64,000 nt of DNA from Novosphingobium sp. FKTRR1 (GCF_020404405.1 NZ_JAIZDA010000008.1:100729-164728), one strand, 5' to 3'. Shown: positions 10,334 through 19,776, counted from the first letter of the stretch. Program-made: numbers and translations. The notes: generated by a model not told the origin, from the sequence alone.

Positions 10334-11845
10334 TTACGGGTTGCGCGCGAAGCGGGCAGGCGCCGGTGCGGTGATCGCAGGTGCCGCCGGTTCGTGCGCG
10401 GCGGCCATCACCAGACAGGCGCCACCGCGTGACCGGACCGATCCGCACACGCTGCGCGCCGAAGCAAACCCGGCAAAGCCCGCCGCCTGAACCCGCCAGA
10501 ATTCGCGGCCATGCACGGTCGCGCGGGCGATCACGCTGCGATAAGCGGCAAGATTGGGGTCACGCGCGACGAAGTGCCGCCAGGCGCGACGCGCTCCGCC
10601 GGGGGTGGCGAAAGCGCCAAGCTGGACCACATGCGTGCTGCGTTCGGCCGGAGCCGCAACCGCGACAGTGGCCACTGCGGATGCGCCGGATGCGCCGGAT
10701 GCGCCGGACTTGACGCCAGCCGTGGTGCCAACGGCGCGAGCCACGGGCGCTTGCGCCGCGATGACGGGGGCAGCACCGGCGCGTGCGGCGATCATCTGCA
10801 CGCCGCTGGCCGGTGCCGCTGGCGGCAGGGTGCCAGCGAGCGGTGCAGTGCGGGCGGGCGGCGCAGTGCGAGCGGGCGGCAGGTCGATCGCGGCAAGCTG
10901 CGCGCGCGGCGCAACCGACGATGCATCGGCAACCGCAGGCGCCGCGATGGCTGCACCGCCGACGGGCGGCAGTTCGCCCACGGCGGCCTTGGCCAGCGCG
11001 GCTGCCTTGCGCGGGTCGCTACCCTGATCGGCGGGTGCCGGCTCGGCGGTGGAGGGCGCCGGAGCAGCGGTTGCAGCGGTTGCGGTGGCCGATTGCGGTT
11101 GGCTGCCAGCAGGCCGGAAATTGGCAAGCGCCAGCGCCGCGGGCTGGCCCGGATCGTTGCGCACCGGCGTGCCCAGCAGGGTCGCCACGCGCAATTGCGC
11201 CTTTTCGGGTCCGGCCAGCGCCGCCCATGACCTCAACCGCGCGTCGAGCTGGTCGGCAGGCACGTCCTGCGCCGCCATGATCCCGGCCTCGCGCCAGCTA
11301 CCATCCAGCGCATAGGCCAGCGCAAGGTTCTGGCGCACCTTGGGGGTGTTTTCGCCACCACGCAGCAGGTCGGTCAGCAGCTTGGCACCCCGCCCGGTCT
11401 GCCCGGCCAGCGCCAGCGCCAGTCCCAGATCGCGCGCCGGAATCGCATCGGAATACGTGTTCAGGGTATCGACCGCCTCGTTCCCGCGCCCCAGCGCGAC
11501 TTGCGCCAAGGCCAGACTGAGCGCCGCCTTGCCGCCGTCCTCGCCCAGTTCCATCGCGTCGTCATAGGCCGCGCGGGCCGAATCGAAGCGCCCTGCGCGC
11601 AAGTAGGCATTGCCCAGCAACAGGCGATAGGCAGGGTTGCGTCCATCGGCAGCGACCGCCTGTTCGGCCAGCGCCACGGCCTTGTCCACCTGCCCGCCCT
11701 GCAGCGCCTGTTCGGCGTTCCGGGCAAACTTGCCGGGACGCGGCGCAGCGCTGCTGCAACCGACCAGCAGACCGGCCGCAAGCGCCGTCGTCAGACACAG
11801 GCTGGCAAAACGGATCGGGCGTAGCGAGGTAATGAGCTTGGTCAT
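10334..11845 (-). CDS. TPR and SPOR-domain lipoprotein
   Basis: 503 aa. A lipoprotein signal ends in LLVGC (Cys30). TPR-like helical repeats follow (~38-200, e.g. NPAYRLLLGNAYLRAGRF), then a long disordered Ala/Pro linker (~240-400). A C-terminal SPOR domain (~405-480) starts HVVQLGAFATPGGARRAW and ends with the usual W/R-containing strands. SPOR domains bind denuded septal peptidoglycan, so the protein probably sits in the periplasm at the division site, tethered to a membrane. It is the last gene of a minus-strand set with the RHH-like and ParA genes, 35 nt after the former. Exact role unknown. Confidence 0.8.
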   Translation of the reverse strand: MTKLITSLRPIRFASLCLTTALAAGLLVGCSSAAPRPGKFARNAEQALQGGQVDKAVALAEQAVAADGRNPAYRLLLGNAYLRAGRFDSARAAYDDAMELGEDGGKAALSLALAQVALGRGNEAVDTLNTYSDAIPARDLGLALALAGQTGRGAKLLTDLLRGGENTPKVRQNLALAYALDGSWREAGIMAAQDVPADQLDARLRSWAALAGPEKAQLRVATLLGTPVRNDPGQPAALALANFRPAGSQPQSATATAATAAPAPSTAEPAPADQGSDPRKAAALAKAAVGELPPVGGAAIAAPAVADASSVAPRAQLAAIDLPPARTAPPARTAPLAGTLPPAAPASGVQMIAARAGAAPVIAAQAPVARAVGTTAGVKSGASGASGASAVATVAVAAPAERSTHVVQLGAFATPGGARRAWRHFVARDPNLAAYRSVIARATVHGREFWRVQAAGFAGFASARSVCGSVRSRGGACLVMAAAHEPAAPAITAPAPARFARNP

Positions 11846-11880
11846 CGGAACGTGCCTTAAGGATCGGGATTCGGGTGGGA

Positions 11881-12270
11881 TCAGGGTTCGATACTTGCGA
11901 CCGGCGCGATCGATTCGAGGCCGGGAACGGTGGCCAGCAAATGGTCGATCGCTTCGGTGATGAGCACTTGCGCGCTGCGGTCGGCCAGCATGCAGGCCAG
12001 CCGCAACCGGCGGTGCCGCTCGGGCGCGATGCGCAAAGTGAACGCCGCCGCCCGCTCGCGCAGCGGAACATCGGCCGGGGGCCTGGCAAGGCCCGCCACC
12101 GGCAATGCGGGTGCCACGGGTGCTTCGGTAGCGGCAGCCACATCGAGCAGGCGCTGGATGTCCTCGACCGTCAGCGGGCGCGGGGAAATACGTTGTGCCG
12201 GGCGCGCGCCACCCTTGCGGGCAAGCAGGGCCGGGGTCAGCGCAGCGTACGAGTGCGGCAGGGTGATCAC
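11881..12270 (-). CDS. Small ribbon-helix-helix-like protein, ParA partner candidate
   Basis: 129 aa from a GTG at 12270; AAGGAG 8 nt upstream decides this start, just after the parA stop. The C-terminal ~45 residues (FTLRIAPERHRRLRLACML... then LITEAIDHLLA) read like a CopG/RHH DNA-binding or dimerisation fold: a beta strand, two helices, and a Ser-x-x-x-LI-x-EAI helix. The N-terminus is basic and proline-rich with RPLTVEDIQRLLD. RHH proteins often serve as centromere-binding partners for ParA ATPases. I infer a functional pair from the 13-nt spacing. No close family name is recognised; it could also be a small regulator. Confidence 0.65.
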   Translation of the reverse strand: MITLPHSYAALTPALLARKGGARPAQRISPRPLTVEDIQRLLDVAAATEAPVAPALPVAGLARPPADVPLRERAAAFTLRIAPERHRRLRLACMLADRSAQVLITEAIDHLLATVPGLESIAPVASIEP

Positions 12271-12283
12271 GGCAGCCACTCCT

Positions 12284-13009
12284 TCACGAACCGGCGACAC
12301 GGCGGCCGAAGCCACCGGGGTGAACCGCGCCGCCCGCAAGTCCGGGGACCGCGAACACGGTGCGGCGGAAATTCTTTTCGAGCCGCTCGGACACATACGT
12401 CCACAGCGCGGCCACTTCGGCGGCGGACTTGCTTGACGGATCGACCTCCATCACCGTGCGTCCGTCGATCATCGAGGCGGCAAAGTCGGTCCGGTGATGC
12501 ATCGTGACCGGCGCGACAGTGCCGTGCTGGCTGAGCGCGACGGCGGCTTCGGCGGTGATTCGCGCCTTGGGCGTGGCGCCGTTGACGACGAAGACCAGCG
12601 GCTTGCCCATCCGGTCGCACAGATCGACGGTGGCGCCGACCGCGCGCAGATCGTGCGGCGAGGGGCGGGTGGGCACCAGCACCAGTTCCGAAACCGCGAT
12701 CACCGCCTGAATGGCCAGCGTGATGGCGGGCGGCGTATCGATCACGGCAAGGCGAAAGCCCTGCGCGCGCAAAACCTGCAAATCTGCCGCCAGACGGGCC
12801 ACGGTGGTCTGGGCAAAGGCCGGGCTGTCGGCCTCGCGCTCGTTCCACCAGTCGGCCAGCGAACCTTGCGGGTCGATGTCGATGATCACCACGGGTCCGG
12901 CGCCGGCGCGGTGCGCCTGCACGGCAAGGTGGCCCGACAGGGTTGTCTTGCCCGAGCCTCCCTTTTGCGATGCCAATGCCAATACGCGCAAAGCTGATCC
13001 CCGAAACAT
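12284..13009 (-). CDS. ParA-family ATPase (deviant Walker A)
   Basis: 241 aa. Deviant Walker A KGGSGKTT at ~16-23, Walker A' IIDIDPQGS (~42-50), Walker B LAVIDTPP (~86-93). The length matches short chromosomal ParA/MinD-like positioning ATPases that form ATP dimers on nucleoid DNA or membrane. It is first in a minus-strand set followed by an RHH-like protein and a SPOR/TPR lipoprotein, and is divergent from a second SPOR protein. This suggests a role in positioning an envelope or division complex rather than plasmid partition; that is inference. The C-terminal ~20 residues (GGAVHPGGFGRR) are Gly-rich. Confidence 0.88.
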   Translation of the reverse strand: MFRGSALRVLALASQKGGSGKTTLSGHLAVQAHRAGAGPVVIIDIDPQGSLADWWNEREADSPAFAQTTVARLAADLQVLRAQGFRLAVIDTPPAITLAIQAVIAVSELVLVPTRPSPHDLRAVGATVDLCDRMGKPLVFVVNGATPKARITAEAAVALSQHGTVAPVTMHHRTDFAASMIDGRTVMEVDPSSKSAAEVAALWTYVSERLEKNFRRTVFAVPGLAGGAVHPGGFGRRVAGS

Positions 13010-13263
13010 GAACGGTCATCGCAAAGAATTGCAGAACACCGTCAAATTTTGGTTAAGCATCGGACCGGCGGTTGCCTTTCGCATTGGCGCTGCATGGCAA
13101 AGTGCCCGGCCAGTCGTGTGGAATGGACAATGCACAGAACCACATGATCGCCGTAACTACGGTGATTGGCCCGACGATATTGGACATGACCTTGGCTACG
13201 GCTTCGTTTACCATGAGGTGATATCCTTAGGTCGGCACCGCAGGATTCAGGGGCGGAGCACAG

Positions 13264-14388
13264 ATGCGCGAAGTTCAGGGCTTTACGATGGGACAAGTGT
13301 TGGCAGCGTACGGACTGAAACTTGCCGCCATCGGGGCGGTGCTTTTGCCGATAACCGCCCATGCCGACGTCAAGGCCGGGGTCGATGCATGGAGCAACGG
13401 CGACTTCACCACTGCCGTGCGCGAATGGCAGGGCCCGGCGGCAAAGGGCGATCCCGATGCGCAGTTCAATCTGGCGCAGGCCTACAAACTGGGGCGCGGC
13501 GTCCCGCTCGACCTGACGCGGGCCGAAGCGCTGTACTTGTCAGCCGCCAAGGCCGGGCACGCCCGCGCGGCCGACAACTATGGCATCCTGCTGTTCCAGA
13601 CGAGCCGCCAGACCGCCGCGATACCCTGGCTGAATGCCAGCGCCGAGCGTGGTGAGCCGCGCGCGATGTATGTGCTTGGGATTGCCGCGTACAACGGCGA
13701 TTTCGTCGCGCGTGACTGGGTGCGGGCCTATGCCCTGATGACCCGCGCCGCCGCCAGCGGGCTGCAGCAGGCGGTGACCAGTCTGGGCGCGATGAACGAG
13801 GCGATCCCGATCGAACAGCGCCAGCAGGGCGCGGCTTTGGCGCAGGAACTGGAGCGACAGGCCGAAGCGGTGCGCAGCCGCCAGTTCGCCGCAACCGACC
13901 TTGGCGTCGCGCCGAGCGCTGCCGCTGCGTCGCGCCCGGCCGCACCCGCCGTATCCGCTGCTGCATCGGGCGCACCGCGCGCCTTGCCCACGGTCGCGCT
14001 GCCGCCTGCACAAACCGCCCCCGGACCGATTGCCAGTGCTGCGGCCAGCGCGGAGGACGACGCACCGCCCCGGGCTGCACCTGCGCCCCCGCCTGCCCCC
14101 CCGCCTACCCCTGCGTCGAGGTCCGCACCGGCGACTGCCCCCCGGCTTGCTCCCTCGGCATCGACCGGCACCTGGCGCATCCAGTTCGGCGCGTTTGGGG
14201 TGAAAGCCAATGCCGATGCGCTGTGGGCGCGCTTGCGCGTGCGGCCCGAAGTCGCCGGGCACCCGCGCAGCGATGCGGGCAGCGGCGTGACGCGGTTGAT
14301 GGCGGGCGGGTATTCGGAAGCCAGTGCCGAGCGCGCCTGTGCCACGCTCAAAACGGCGGGCTTTGCCTGCATGGTGATCCGCCCCTGA
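13264..14388 (+). CDS. Sel1/TPR-repeat protein with C-terminal SPOR domain
   Basis: 374 aa. A signal peptide (GLKLAAIGAVLLPITAHA, cleavage before DVKAG) is followed by Sel1-like repeats (~35-185: GDPDAQFNLAQAYKLGRGV, GHARAADNYGILLF), a long Pro/Ala linker and a SPOR domain (~300-374: WRIQFGAFGVKANADAL...GFACMVIRP). Probably periplasmic and peptidoglycan-binding. ATG 13264 has a ggag 5 nt upstream; ATG 13288 (MGQVLAAYG) is an alternative that keeps the same signal. Divergent from parA across a 254-nt gap that must carry both promoters. Same domain logic as the SPOR lipoprotein on the other side of parA. Confidence 0.8.
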   Translation: MREVQGFTMGQVLAAYGLKLAAIGAVLLPITAHADVKAGVDAWSNGDFTTAVREWQGPAAKGDPDAQFNLAQAYKLGRGVPLDLTRAEALYLSAAKAGHARAADNYGILLFQTSRQTAAIPWLNASAERGEPRAMYVLGIAAYNGDFVARDWVRAYALMTRAAASGLQQAVTSLGAMNEAIPIEQRQQGAALAQELERQAEAVRSRQFAATDLGVAPSAAAASRPAAPAVSAAASGAPRALPTVALPPAQTAPGPIASAAASAEDDAPPRAAPAPPPAPPPTPASRSAPATAPRLAPSASTGTWRIQFGAFGVKANADALWARLRVRPEVAGHPRSDAGSGVTRLMAGGYSEASAERACATLKTAGFACMVIRP

Positions 14389-14420
14389 CGCCGAGGAACT
14401 GTCCACGCTGCCGAGGCCGC

Positions 14421-15125
14421 CTAGGGAGCGGCGGTTTCCGCTTGCGGGTGGCGCGGGGTCAGGATCAACACGCCCTCCTCCACCCGCCAGCCCTTGAGCC
14501 GCGACAGGAAGTTCATGCCCAGCACGTTCAGCCCGCCGGTCGTCGGGGTGACGATGGCGTCCATGTCGCGCGCGACGATCGAGCCGAAGCGCACTTCATC
14601 CAGCCGCGCCATCCGCGCCTGAACCGCCCCGTTGGCGGTGCGAACCGTCACCGGCAGGCTTAGCGGATCGGGCTTGAGCCGGGCCGCATCGGCGCTTTCC
14701 TGCGACAAGGCGGTCAAGGTGGCGCCGGTATCGACCATGAACCGCACGCGCGCGCCGTTCACCCGCGCCGCGATCCAGTAATGGCCGTCGCGCGCCAGCG
14801 GCACCCGCGTTTCCCCTCCCGCAACGGTCTGGGCAGGAGTGCTCAGCGCCCCGCCGAAATCCCTGCCAAGATCGGTGCCGAGATTATCGCCAAGCCCGTC
14901 CAGCCCCGGCTGTTCGCGGACAAACCGCAGCACGGCCAGCCCGAACACCACCAGCAGGATCAGGTTTCCGGCCAGCCGCAGCGGCGCGCCCAGCAACGGC
15001 AAGGGGCGGCGGATCGCGCTGCCGACCACGCTCAACGCGATGGCGACCAGCGCCGCCACCACCAGCGGGGGCAGGCTGAGCAGCCAGGGGACGGCGGTTT
15101 CAAGATGGCGGTACAGCGAATCCAT
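14421..15125 (-). CDS. Membrane-anchored retropepsin-like aspartic protease
   Basis: 234 aa. Two N-terminal membrane helices (~19-38 and ~52-68) are followed by a linker and a clan AA aspartic protease domain with active-site VDTGAT (Asp132) in RFMVDTGATLTALS. Later come the GL-N-VLGMNFLSRL strand and a final hydrophobic strand, typical of the bacterial TIGR02281-type retropepsin-like proteins. One active-site motif per chain implies a homodimer. I start at MDSLYRHL (15125); the frame reaches an ATG at 15173 that adds 16 Arg-rich residues with no better ribosome-binding site. Substrate unknown. Confidence 0.85.
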   Translation of the reverse strand: MDSLYRHLETAVPWLLSLPPLVVAALVAIALSVVGSAIRRPLPLLGAPLRLAGNLILLVVFGLAVLRFVREQPGLDGLGDNLGTDLGRDFGGALSTPAQTVAGGETRVPLARDGHYWIAARVNGARVRFMVDTGATLTALSQESADAARLKPDPLSLPVTVRTANGAVQARMARLDEVRFGSIVARDMDAIVTPTTGGLNVLGMNFLSRLKGWRVEEGVLILTPRHPQAETAAP

Positions 15126-15229
15126 GCTTGCTGCGCCTAGCACGTCCGGCCTTGCCCTGCGCTGACGCATCATCCGATGGCCAATCTTAAGGGTTATGCG
15201 GTATGGAGCGCGGACCAGAAAGGAACCGC

Positions 15230-15958
15230 ATGCCCGCCCGCTCTCCGCTCGACCGATTCCGCAAGCGCTGGCTGGTGCCGGGCCTTGGGCTGATCGCGGC
15301 GGGACTGGCGATCATGCTGGCGTTCAGCGTCGGCACCGATCTGGCGCGCACCGTCTGGAGCGGCCAGAGCGCGGCGACCGATGCGGCCGTAGCGGACTCC
15401 GCCCCACCACCCCCACCTCCTGCAGCAGCGTCTCCCCCACAGGCGCCCGCCCCGGCCACGCCGCCCGCGCAGGCCCCGTTCGTGGTCAAGTCGATCCTGT
15501 CGATCCCCGGCCCGATCAAGTTCGGCCAGTTCTATTGGGACGAATCCAAAGGTGAGCCCGGCCCGGTGGTGATCACCGTCGATCTTGAGGCGCGGGTGCT
15601 GTCGGTGTTCCGCAACGGGCACGAGATCGGCGCGACCGCGATCCTGAAAGGCTATGGCGACAAGCCGACCCCGCTCGGCATTTTCCCGATCACGCAGAAG
15701 GACAAGGACCACGTGTCCTCGCTCTACGATGCGCCGATGCCCTACATGTTGCGGCTGACCAACGATGGCGTGTCGATCCACGGCAGCAAGGTGGAAATCG
15801 GCTATGCCACCAACGGCTGCGTCGGCGTGCCCAATGAATTCGCCAGGCGGCTGTTCGCCGTGGCCAGTCTGGGCGACCGGGTGATCATCACCGACGGCAA
15901 GCGCATGGGCGTGGGCGACCCGATCATCGCGACCGGATCAGCCACACCAAAGTCCTGA
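15230..15958 (+). CDS. L,D-transpeptidase (YkuD) family protein with atypical active-site motif
   Basis: 242 aa. A single N-terminal membrane anchor (~14-36) is followed by a proline-rich periplasmic linker (~55-85) and a YkuD fold (~110-225). The catalytic Cys is retained, Cys197 in ATNGCVGVP, and the upstream His184 in SIHGSK. The usual SHGCxR signature reads TNGCVG, losing the family His and Arg. It could still be a peptidoglycan crosslinking enzyme or a specialised hydrolase. ATG 15230 is chosen for its AAAGGA 7 nt upstream. Confidence 0.8.
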   Translation: MPARSPLDRFRKRWLVPGLGLIAAGLAIMLAFSVGTDLARTVWSGQSAATDAAVADSAPPPPPPAAASPPQAPAPATPPAQAPFVVKSILSIPGPIKFGQFYWDESKGEPGPVVITVDLEARVLSVFRNGHEIGATAILKGYGDKPTPLGIFPITQKDKDHVSSLYDAPMPYMLRLTNDGVSIHGSKVEIGYATNGCVGVPNEFARRLFAVASLGDRVIITDGKRMGVGDPIIATGSATPKS

Positions 15959-15984
15959 ATTTTGCGACCTCAGGCCCGCTCCCC

Positions 15985-16809
15985 TCAGGCCAGTCCCTTG
16001 CCGGTGTCCAACCGGCTGGCATCGCCGACGCTGCTGCCGCCATCGACATCGAGGATCGCCCCGGTCACATAGCTGCCCGCCGACGTGGAGAGGTAGACCG
16101 CCGCCTCGGCAATCTCGAAACAGGTGCCCCAGCGCTTCATCGCGATGCGGGCATAGTGCGCCGCGCGGGTGGTTTCGTCGGGCGCCAGCCGGGCCATCCC
16201 CTCGGTATCGGCGATCGGGCCGGGCGAGATGCCGTTGACGCGCACGTCAGGCCCCCATTCGAGCGCCAAAGTGCGGATCAACTGGTTGATCCCGGCCTTT
16301 GCCGCGCAGGCATGGGCCTGCATCGCCATGGCGTGTTCGGCTTGGCCCGCGGTGATCGCGATCAGCGAGGCGCCCGGCAGGTTGAGCAGATCGTGGCAAC
16401 CGCGAAACACGTTGAAGGTGCCGATCAGGTCGATATCGACCACCGCGCGGAACGCATTGGCCGACATGCCCAGCACCGGCGACAGGAAGTTGCCCGCCGC
16501 GCCCGAGATGACGATATCGAACGCGCCCAGTTCGCCGCGCACCTCCTCCATCGCCGTGCGGATCGCGCCATAGTCGCGCACGTCGGCGGTGCGGTACACC
16601 GCCTTGCCCGAACCGTCCCCCTGCCCGCTGGCGGCGGCGACTTCGGCACAGGCGGCGGCGGCCTTTTCCGGGTTGCGCCCCAGAATGCCGACATTGGCGC
16701 CCAGTTCGGCAAAGCGTTTGGCAATGCCCAGATTGATGCCGCTGGTCCCCCCGGCAATGAACGCGACTTTGCCGGCAAGCACATCGGAGCGGAACGGAGA
16801 ATCGGTCAT
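15985..16809 (-). CDS. Short-chain dehydrogenase, 2,4-dienoyl-CoA reductase (DECR2)-like
   Basis: 274 aa SDR with the NAD(P)-binding glycine motif GGTSGINLGIA (~20-30), NFLSP, and SPGPIADTEGMARL near the substrate loop. The canonical YxxxK is missing its Tyr: the segment reads AHACAAKAG, as in peroxisomal-type 2,4-dienoyl-CoA reductases where a different residue does the chemistry. That points to reduction of dienoyl-CoA intermediates in unsaturated fatty acid degradation. It converges on the L,D-transpeptidase gene. Unrelated to the flagellar cluster that begins next to it. Confidence 0.8.
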   Translation of the reverse strand: MTDSPFRSDVLAGKVAFIAGGTSGINLGIAKRFAELGANVGILGRNPEKAAAACAEVAAASGQGDGSGKAVYRTADVRDYGAIRTAMEEVRGELGAFDIVISGAAGNFLSPVLGMSANAFRAVVDIDLIGTFNVFRGCHDLLNLPGASLIAITAGQAEHAMAMQAHACAAKAGINQLIRTLALEWGPDVRVNGISPGPIADTEGMARLAPDETTRAAHYARIAMKRWGTCFEIAEAAVYLSTSAGSYVTGAILDVDGGSSVGDASRLDTGKGLA

Positions 16810-16883
16810 GCAGGCATCCTCGCGGCAAGTCGTTATCGTTAATCGCCCGATTAAACCGACAGCAACGCGGATGCAAGCGCCCG

Positions 16884-17615
16884 TCAGAGCAAGTCGAAAC
16901 CGTCGCCCAGCAGGCTGCGCAACTTGTCGAGCGCCTGCGCTTTCAACTGGTGGACCCGTGGCACGCTGACTTCGAGCACATTGGCGATTTCGGCCAGATT
17001 GAGCTCCTCGACGAAGTACAACTGGATCACCATCTGCAGGCGCTCGGGCAAGTCGGCGATGGCGCGGGCCACCACCGCGCGGGTTTCGTTGTCGGCAAGG
17101 ATGGCGAAGCTGTCGGGCCGGTCGTCGGCATAGGCCATGTCGGTTTCGGAGTAGGCGTCATCGATCGCCTCGAACCGCAAGGGCTCGCTCGATGCGCGGA
17201 TTTCGGCCAGTTCGTGCGGGCTGATCCCCATCGCTTCGGCCAGTTCCACTTCGGACGGATTACGCCCGAGCGCCGATCCCAGCGCCATGATCTGGTCGCG
17301 CAGCACCTTGCGCTTGTCCGACGCCCCGCGCGACATCGGCGTGATGCGGCGAACCAGATCGACCATCGCGCCGCGCACGCGCAGCTTGGCATAGGCGGCA
17401 AAGCCATCCTCGGTCGGGCCGGAGTGCTTGCGCGCGCATTCGGTCAGCGCCACCAGCCCGGCTTGCACCAGATCTTCCAGTTCGATGCCCACCCGGCCCG
17501 AACCATGGACGTGCCAGGCCAGACGGCGAACCATCGGCAAGAAGCGGCGGATGCGGTCGGCCGTGTCGTCGCGATAGGCGCGCGCGGCGGCGAAAGAGCG
17601 GTGTTCGTGGTTCAT
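16884..17615 (-). CDS. fliA: Flagellar sigma factor sigma-28
   Basis: 243 aa sigma-70 family member of FliA/WhiG type. Region 2 is at ~25-100 (DLVQAGLVALTECARKH, YAKLRVRGAMVDLVRR), region 3 follows around GISPHELAEI, and the region 4 helix-turn-helix is near the end (LNLAEIANVLEVSVPRVHQLKAQAL). It directs late genes such as flagellin and is held by FlgM. The start ATG overlaps the flhA stop (ATGA), so it is co-translated with flhA. Matching promoters are found at both flagellins, flgM and fliD. Confidence 0.95.
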   Translation of the reverse strand: MNHEHRSFAAARAYRDDTADRIRRFLPMVRRLAWHVHGSGRVGIELEDLVQAGLVALTECARKHSGPTEDGFAAYAKLRVRGAMVDLVRRITPMSRGASDKRKVLRDQIMALGSALGRNPSEVELAEAMGISPHELAEIRASSEPLRFEAIDDAYSETDMAYADDRPDSFAILADNETRAVVARAIADLPERLQMVIQLYFVEELNLAEIANVLEVSVPRVHQLKAQALDKLRSLLGDGFDLL

Positions 17616-19771
17616 GCGGCAAGGCCTTCGGCATACGGCTCAAGGTGATCGTCGGAAGTGGGGCCGCCATGGGTTGCGCGGCTCTGGTCGGTCAGTTGCG
17701 CGACCGGCGGGGGTGGCTCGCCGCCGATCACGTCGAGCACCTCGATCGGCTGGGTCGGCGGCAGTTCGGCGATCGACAATACGATGCAGCCCGGCGCCCG
17801 CACCCGCATCAGCGCCGCCAGTGCCCGCCGTGCCCGAGGCTGGACGATCAGCGCGATCGGCGGCGCGCCGGGGCCACGCTCGGCCACGATCATCGCGATG
17901 CGCTCGCCGATGCTGCGGGCAAGGTCGGGCTCGATCACCGGCTGCCCGGTGGTCGGATCCTGCAGCCCCTGCACGATCATCTGTTCCAGCCCGGCGTCGA
18001 GCGTCAGCACCGGCAGACGCTCGTTGGGCGGGCAGGCGCGCGCCACGATCATCCCGCCAAGGTCGGCGCGCAGCAGGTCGATCATCCGTTCGTGCTCGGT
18101 CGTCTGCAGCACGGCGCGGCCGATCGCGGCGAGGATCGGCAGCGGATGGGCGATCGAGATGCCGTCCTCGAGCAGCGCCAGGAACAGCCGGGTCAGCGCG
18201 CCCAGCGACAGCGGATTGGGGTGGATCGTCTCGACCAGCCCGCCTGCGCGTTCGCGCACGCCATCGATGATCGCGCGCACTTCGTCGGGGCCGAGCAGCG
18301 CCTGCGGCCGTTCGCCCAGCAACTGGTTCAGGTGGGTGGCGATGACGGTTCCGGCATCGACCGTCAGGAACCCTTCGGCGATGGCGTGGTCGCGCGCGGC
18401 AGGCTCGATCCACAGCGCCGGGCAGCCGAAGCTGGGATCGCGCGTCGGTTCGCCGCGCAAACCGTGATCGGCGCGCGCCTCGCCTGCGTCGATGGCAAGG
18501 ATGCGGTCGGGGCGGATGGTCGCGGCACCGATAGCCACCCCGCCCAGCACGATGCGATAGTCGCCCGGCGCCAGTTCGAGCGAATCGCGCACGCGGAACT
18601 GCGGCACGATGAAACCGAAGGCCTGGCTCAATTGCTTGCGCACGCCGGTGACGCGCGCGACCAGCGGCGATCCGCGCTTCTCGTCGACCAGATGGACCAG
18701 CCCATAACCCAGTTCGATGGTGACGAGCGTGTGGTCGGACACGTCCTCAAGCGTGATCCGCTGCGGATCGACCGGTGGCGCATCTTCGACGACGACGGCG
18801 GTTTTCAGGCGCTCCGCGCGCTTGCGCAGCGTCCACCACAGCCATGCGGCAAGCGCCGCTGCCGGCAGGAACACGATCTGCGGCATCGCCGGGATGGCAC
18901 CGATCGCGCCAAGGATCACCGCCACCGGCAACCACGTGGCGGGGTTGGCGAACTGGCCGCCGATCTGCCCGGCAAGATCGCGGCTGTCCGATACGCGGGT
19001 GACGATCACCGCCGCCGCGATGGACAACAGCAGCGATGGCACTTGCGCCACCAGCGCGTCGCCCACCGCCAGCGTGATGTAGCGCTGGGCGGCTTCCTGC
19101 GCGGTCAGGCCATGGCTGATCATGCCAAGGCAGAACCCCGCCAGAATGTTGACGCCCAGAATCAGCAGCGCGGCGATGGCATCGCCCTTCACGAACTTGC
19201 TGGCACCGTCCATCGAGCCGTAAAAGTCGGCCTCGGTCGCCACTTCCACCCGCCGCGCCTTGGCCTCCTCGGCCTTGAGCAGCCCTGCGGCAAGATCGGC
19301 GTCGATGGCCATCTGCTTGCCCGGCAGCGCATCGAGGGTGAAGCGCGCCGACACTTCCGAAACGCGCCCTGCGCCCTTGGTCACCACCACCAGGTTGATG
19401 ATCATCAGGATCATGAACACGAACAGGCCGACCGCGAAATTGCCGCCGATCAGGAATTCGCCGAAGCTTTCGATCACATGACCGGCCGCGGCGCCGCCGG
19501 TATGGCCATTGACCAGCACCACGCGCGTCGATGCCACGTTGAGCGACAGGCGCAGCAAAGTGGCGAACAGCAGGACCGAGGGGAACGACGAGAAGTCGAG
19601 CGGCTTGGCCGCATTCATCGCCGCCATCAGGATCGCGACCGACAGCGCGATGTTCAGCACGAAGAACACGTCGAGCAGGACCGCCGGGATCGGCACGATC
19701 ATCAGCACGATCAGCATCAGGATGCCGGTCGGCAGGGCAAGCGCGGAGGGGCTGACGTAGCGCCTGAACAT
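17612..19771 (-). CDS. flhA: Flagellar type III export gate protein FlhA
   Basis: 719 aa starting MFRRYVSPSALALP. The N-terminal half has about eight membrane helices with the FHIPEP signature region (LDALPGKQMAIDADL, ~150-165). The cytoplasmic C-terminal nonamer-ring domain runs from ~340 (YGLVHLVDEKRGSPL). It forms the proton-driven export gate with FlhB, FliPQR. The same frame runs far 5' of 19771, but that region encodes the transglycosylase and flgN in other frames. Starts 5 nt after the upstream gene and overlaps fliA. Confidence 0.97.
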   Translation of the reverse strand: MFRRYVSPSALALPTGILMLIVLMIVPIPAVLLDVFFVLNIALSVAILMAAMNAAKPLDFSSFPSVLLFATLLRLSLNVASTRVVLVNGHTGGAAAGHVIESFGEFLIGGNFAVGLFVFMILMIINLVVVTKGAGRVSEVSARFTLDALPGKQMAIDADLAAGLLKAEEAKARRVEVATEADFYGSMDGASKFVKGDAIAALLILGVNILAGFCLGMISHGLTAQEAAQRYITLAVGDALVAQVPSLLLSIAAAVIVTRVSDSRDLAGQIGGQFANPATWLPVAVILGAIGAIPAMPQIVFLPAAALAAWLWWTLRKRAERLKTAVVVEDAPPVDPQRITLEDVSDHTLVTIELGYGLVHLVDEKRGSPLVARVTGVRKQLSQAFGFIVPQFRVRDSLELAPGDYRIVLGGVAIGAATIRPDRILAIDAGEARADHGLRGEPTRDPSFGCPALWIEPAARDHAIAEGFLTVDAGTVIATHLNQLLGERPQALLGPDEVRAIIDGVRERAGGLVETIHPNPLSLGALTRLFLALLEDGISIAHPLPILAAIGRAVLQTTEHERMIDLLRADLGGMIVARACPPNERLPVLTLDAGLEQMIVQGLQDPTTGQPVIEPDLARSIGERIAMIVAERGPGAPPIALIVQPRARRALAALMRVRAPGCIVLSIAELPPTQPIEVLDVIGGEPPPPVAQLTDQSRATHGGPTSDDHLEPYAEGLAA

Positions 19772-19776
19772 GGCGA

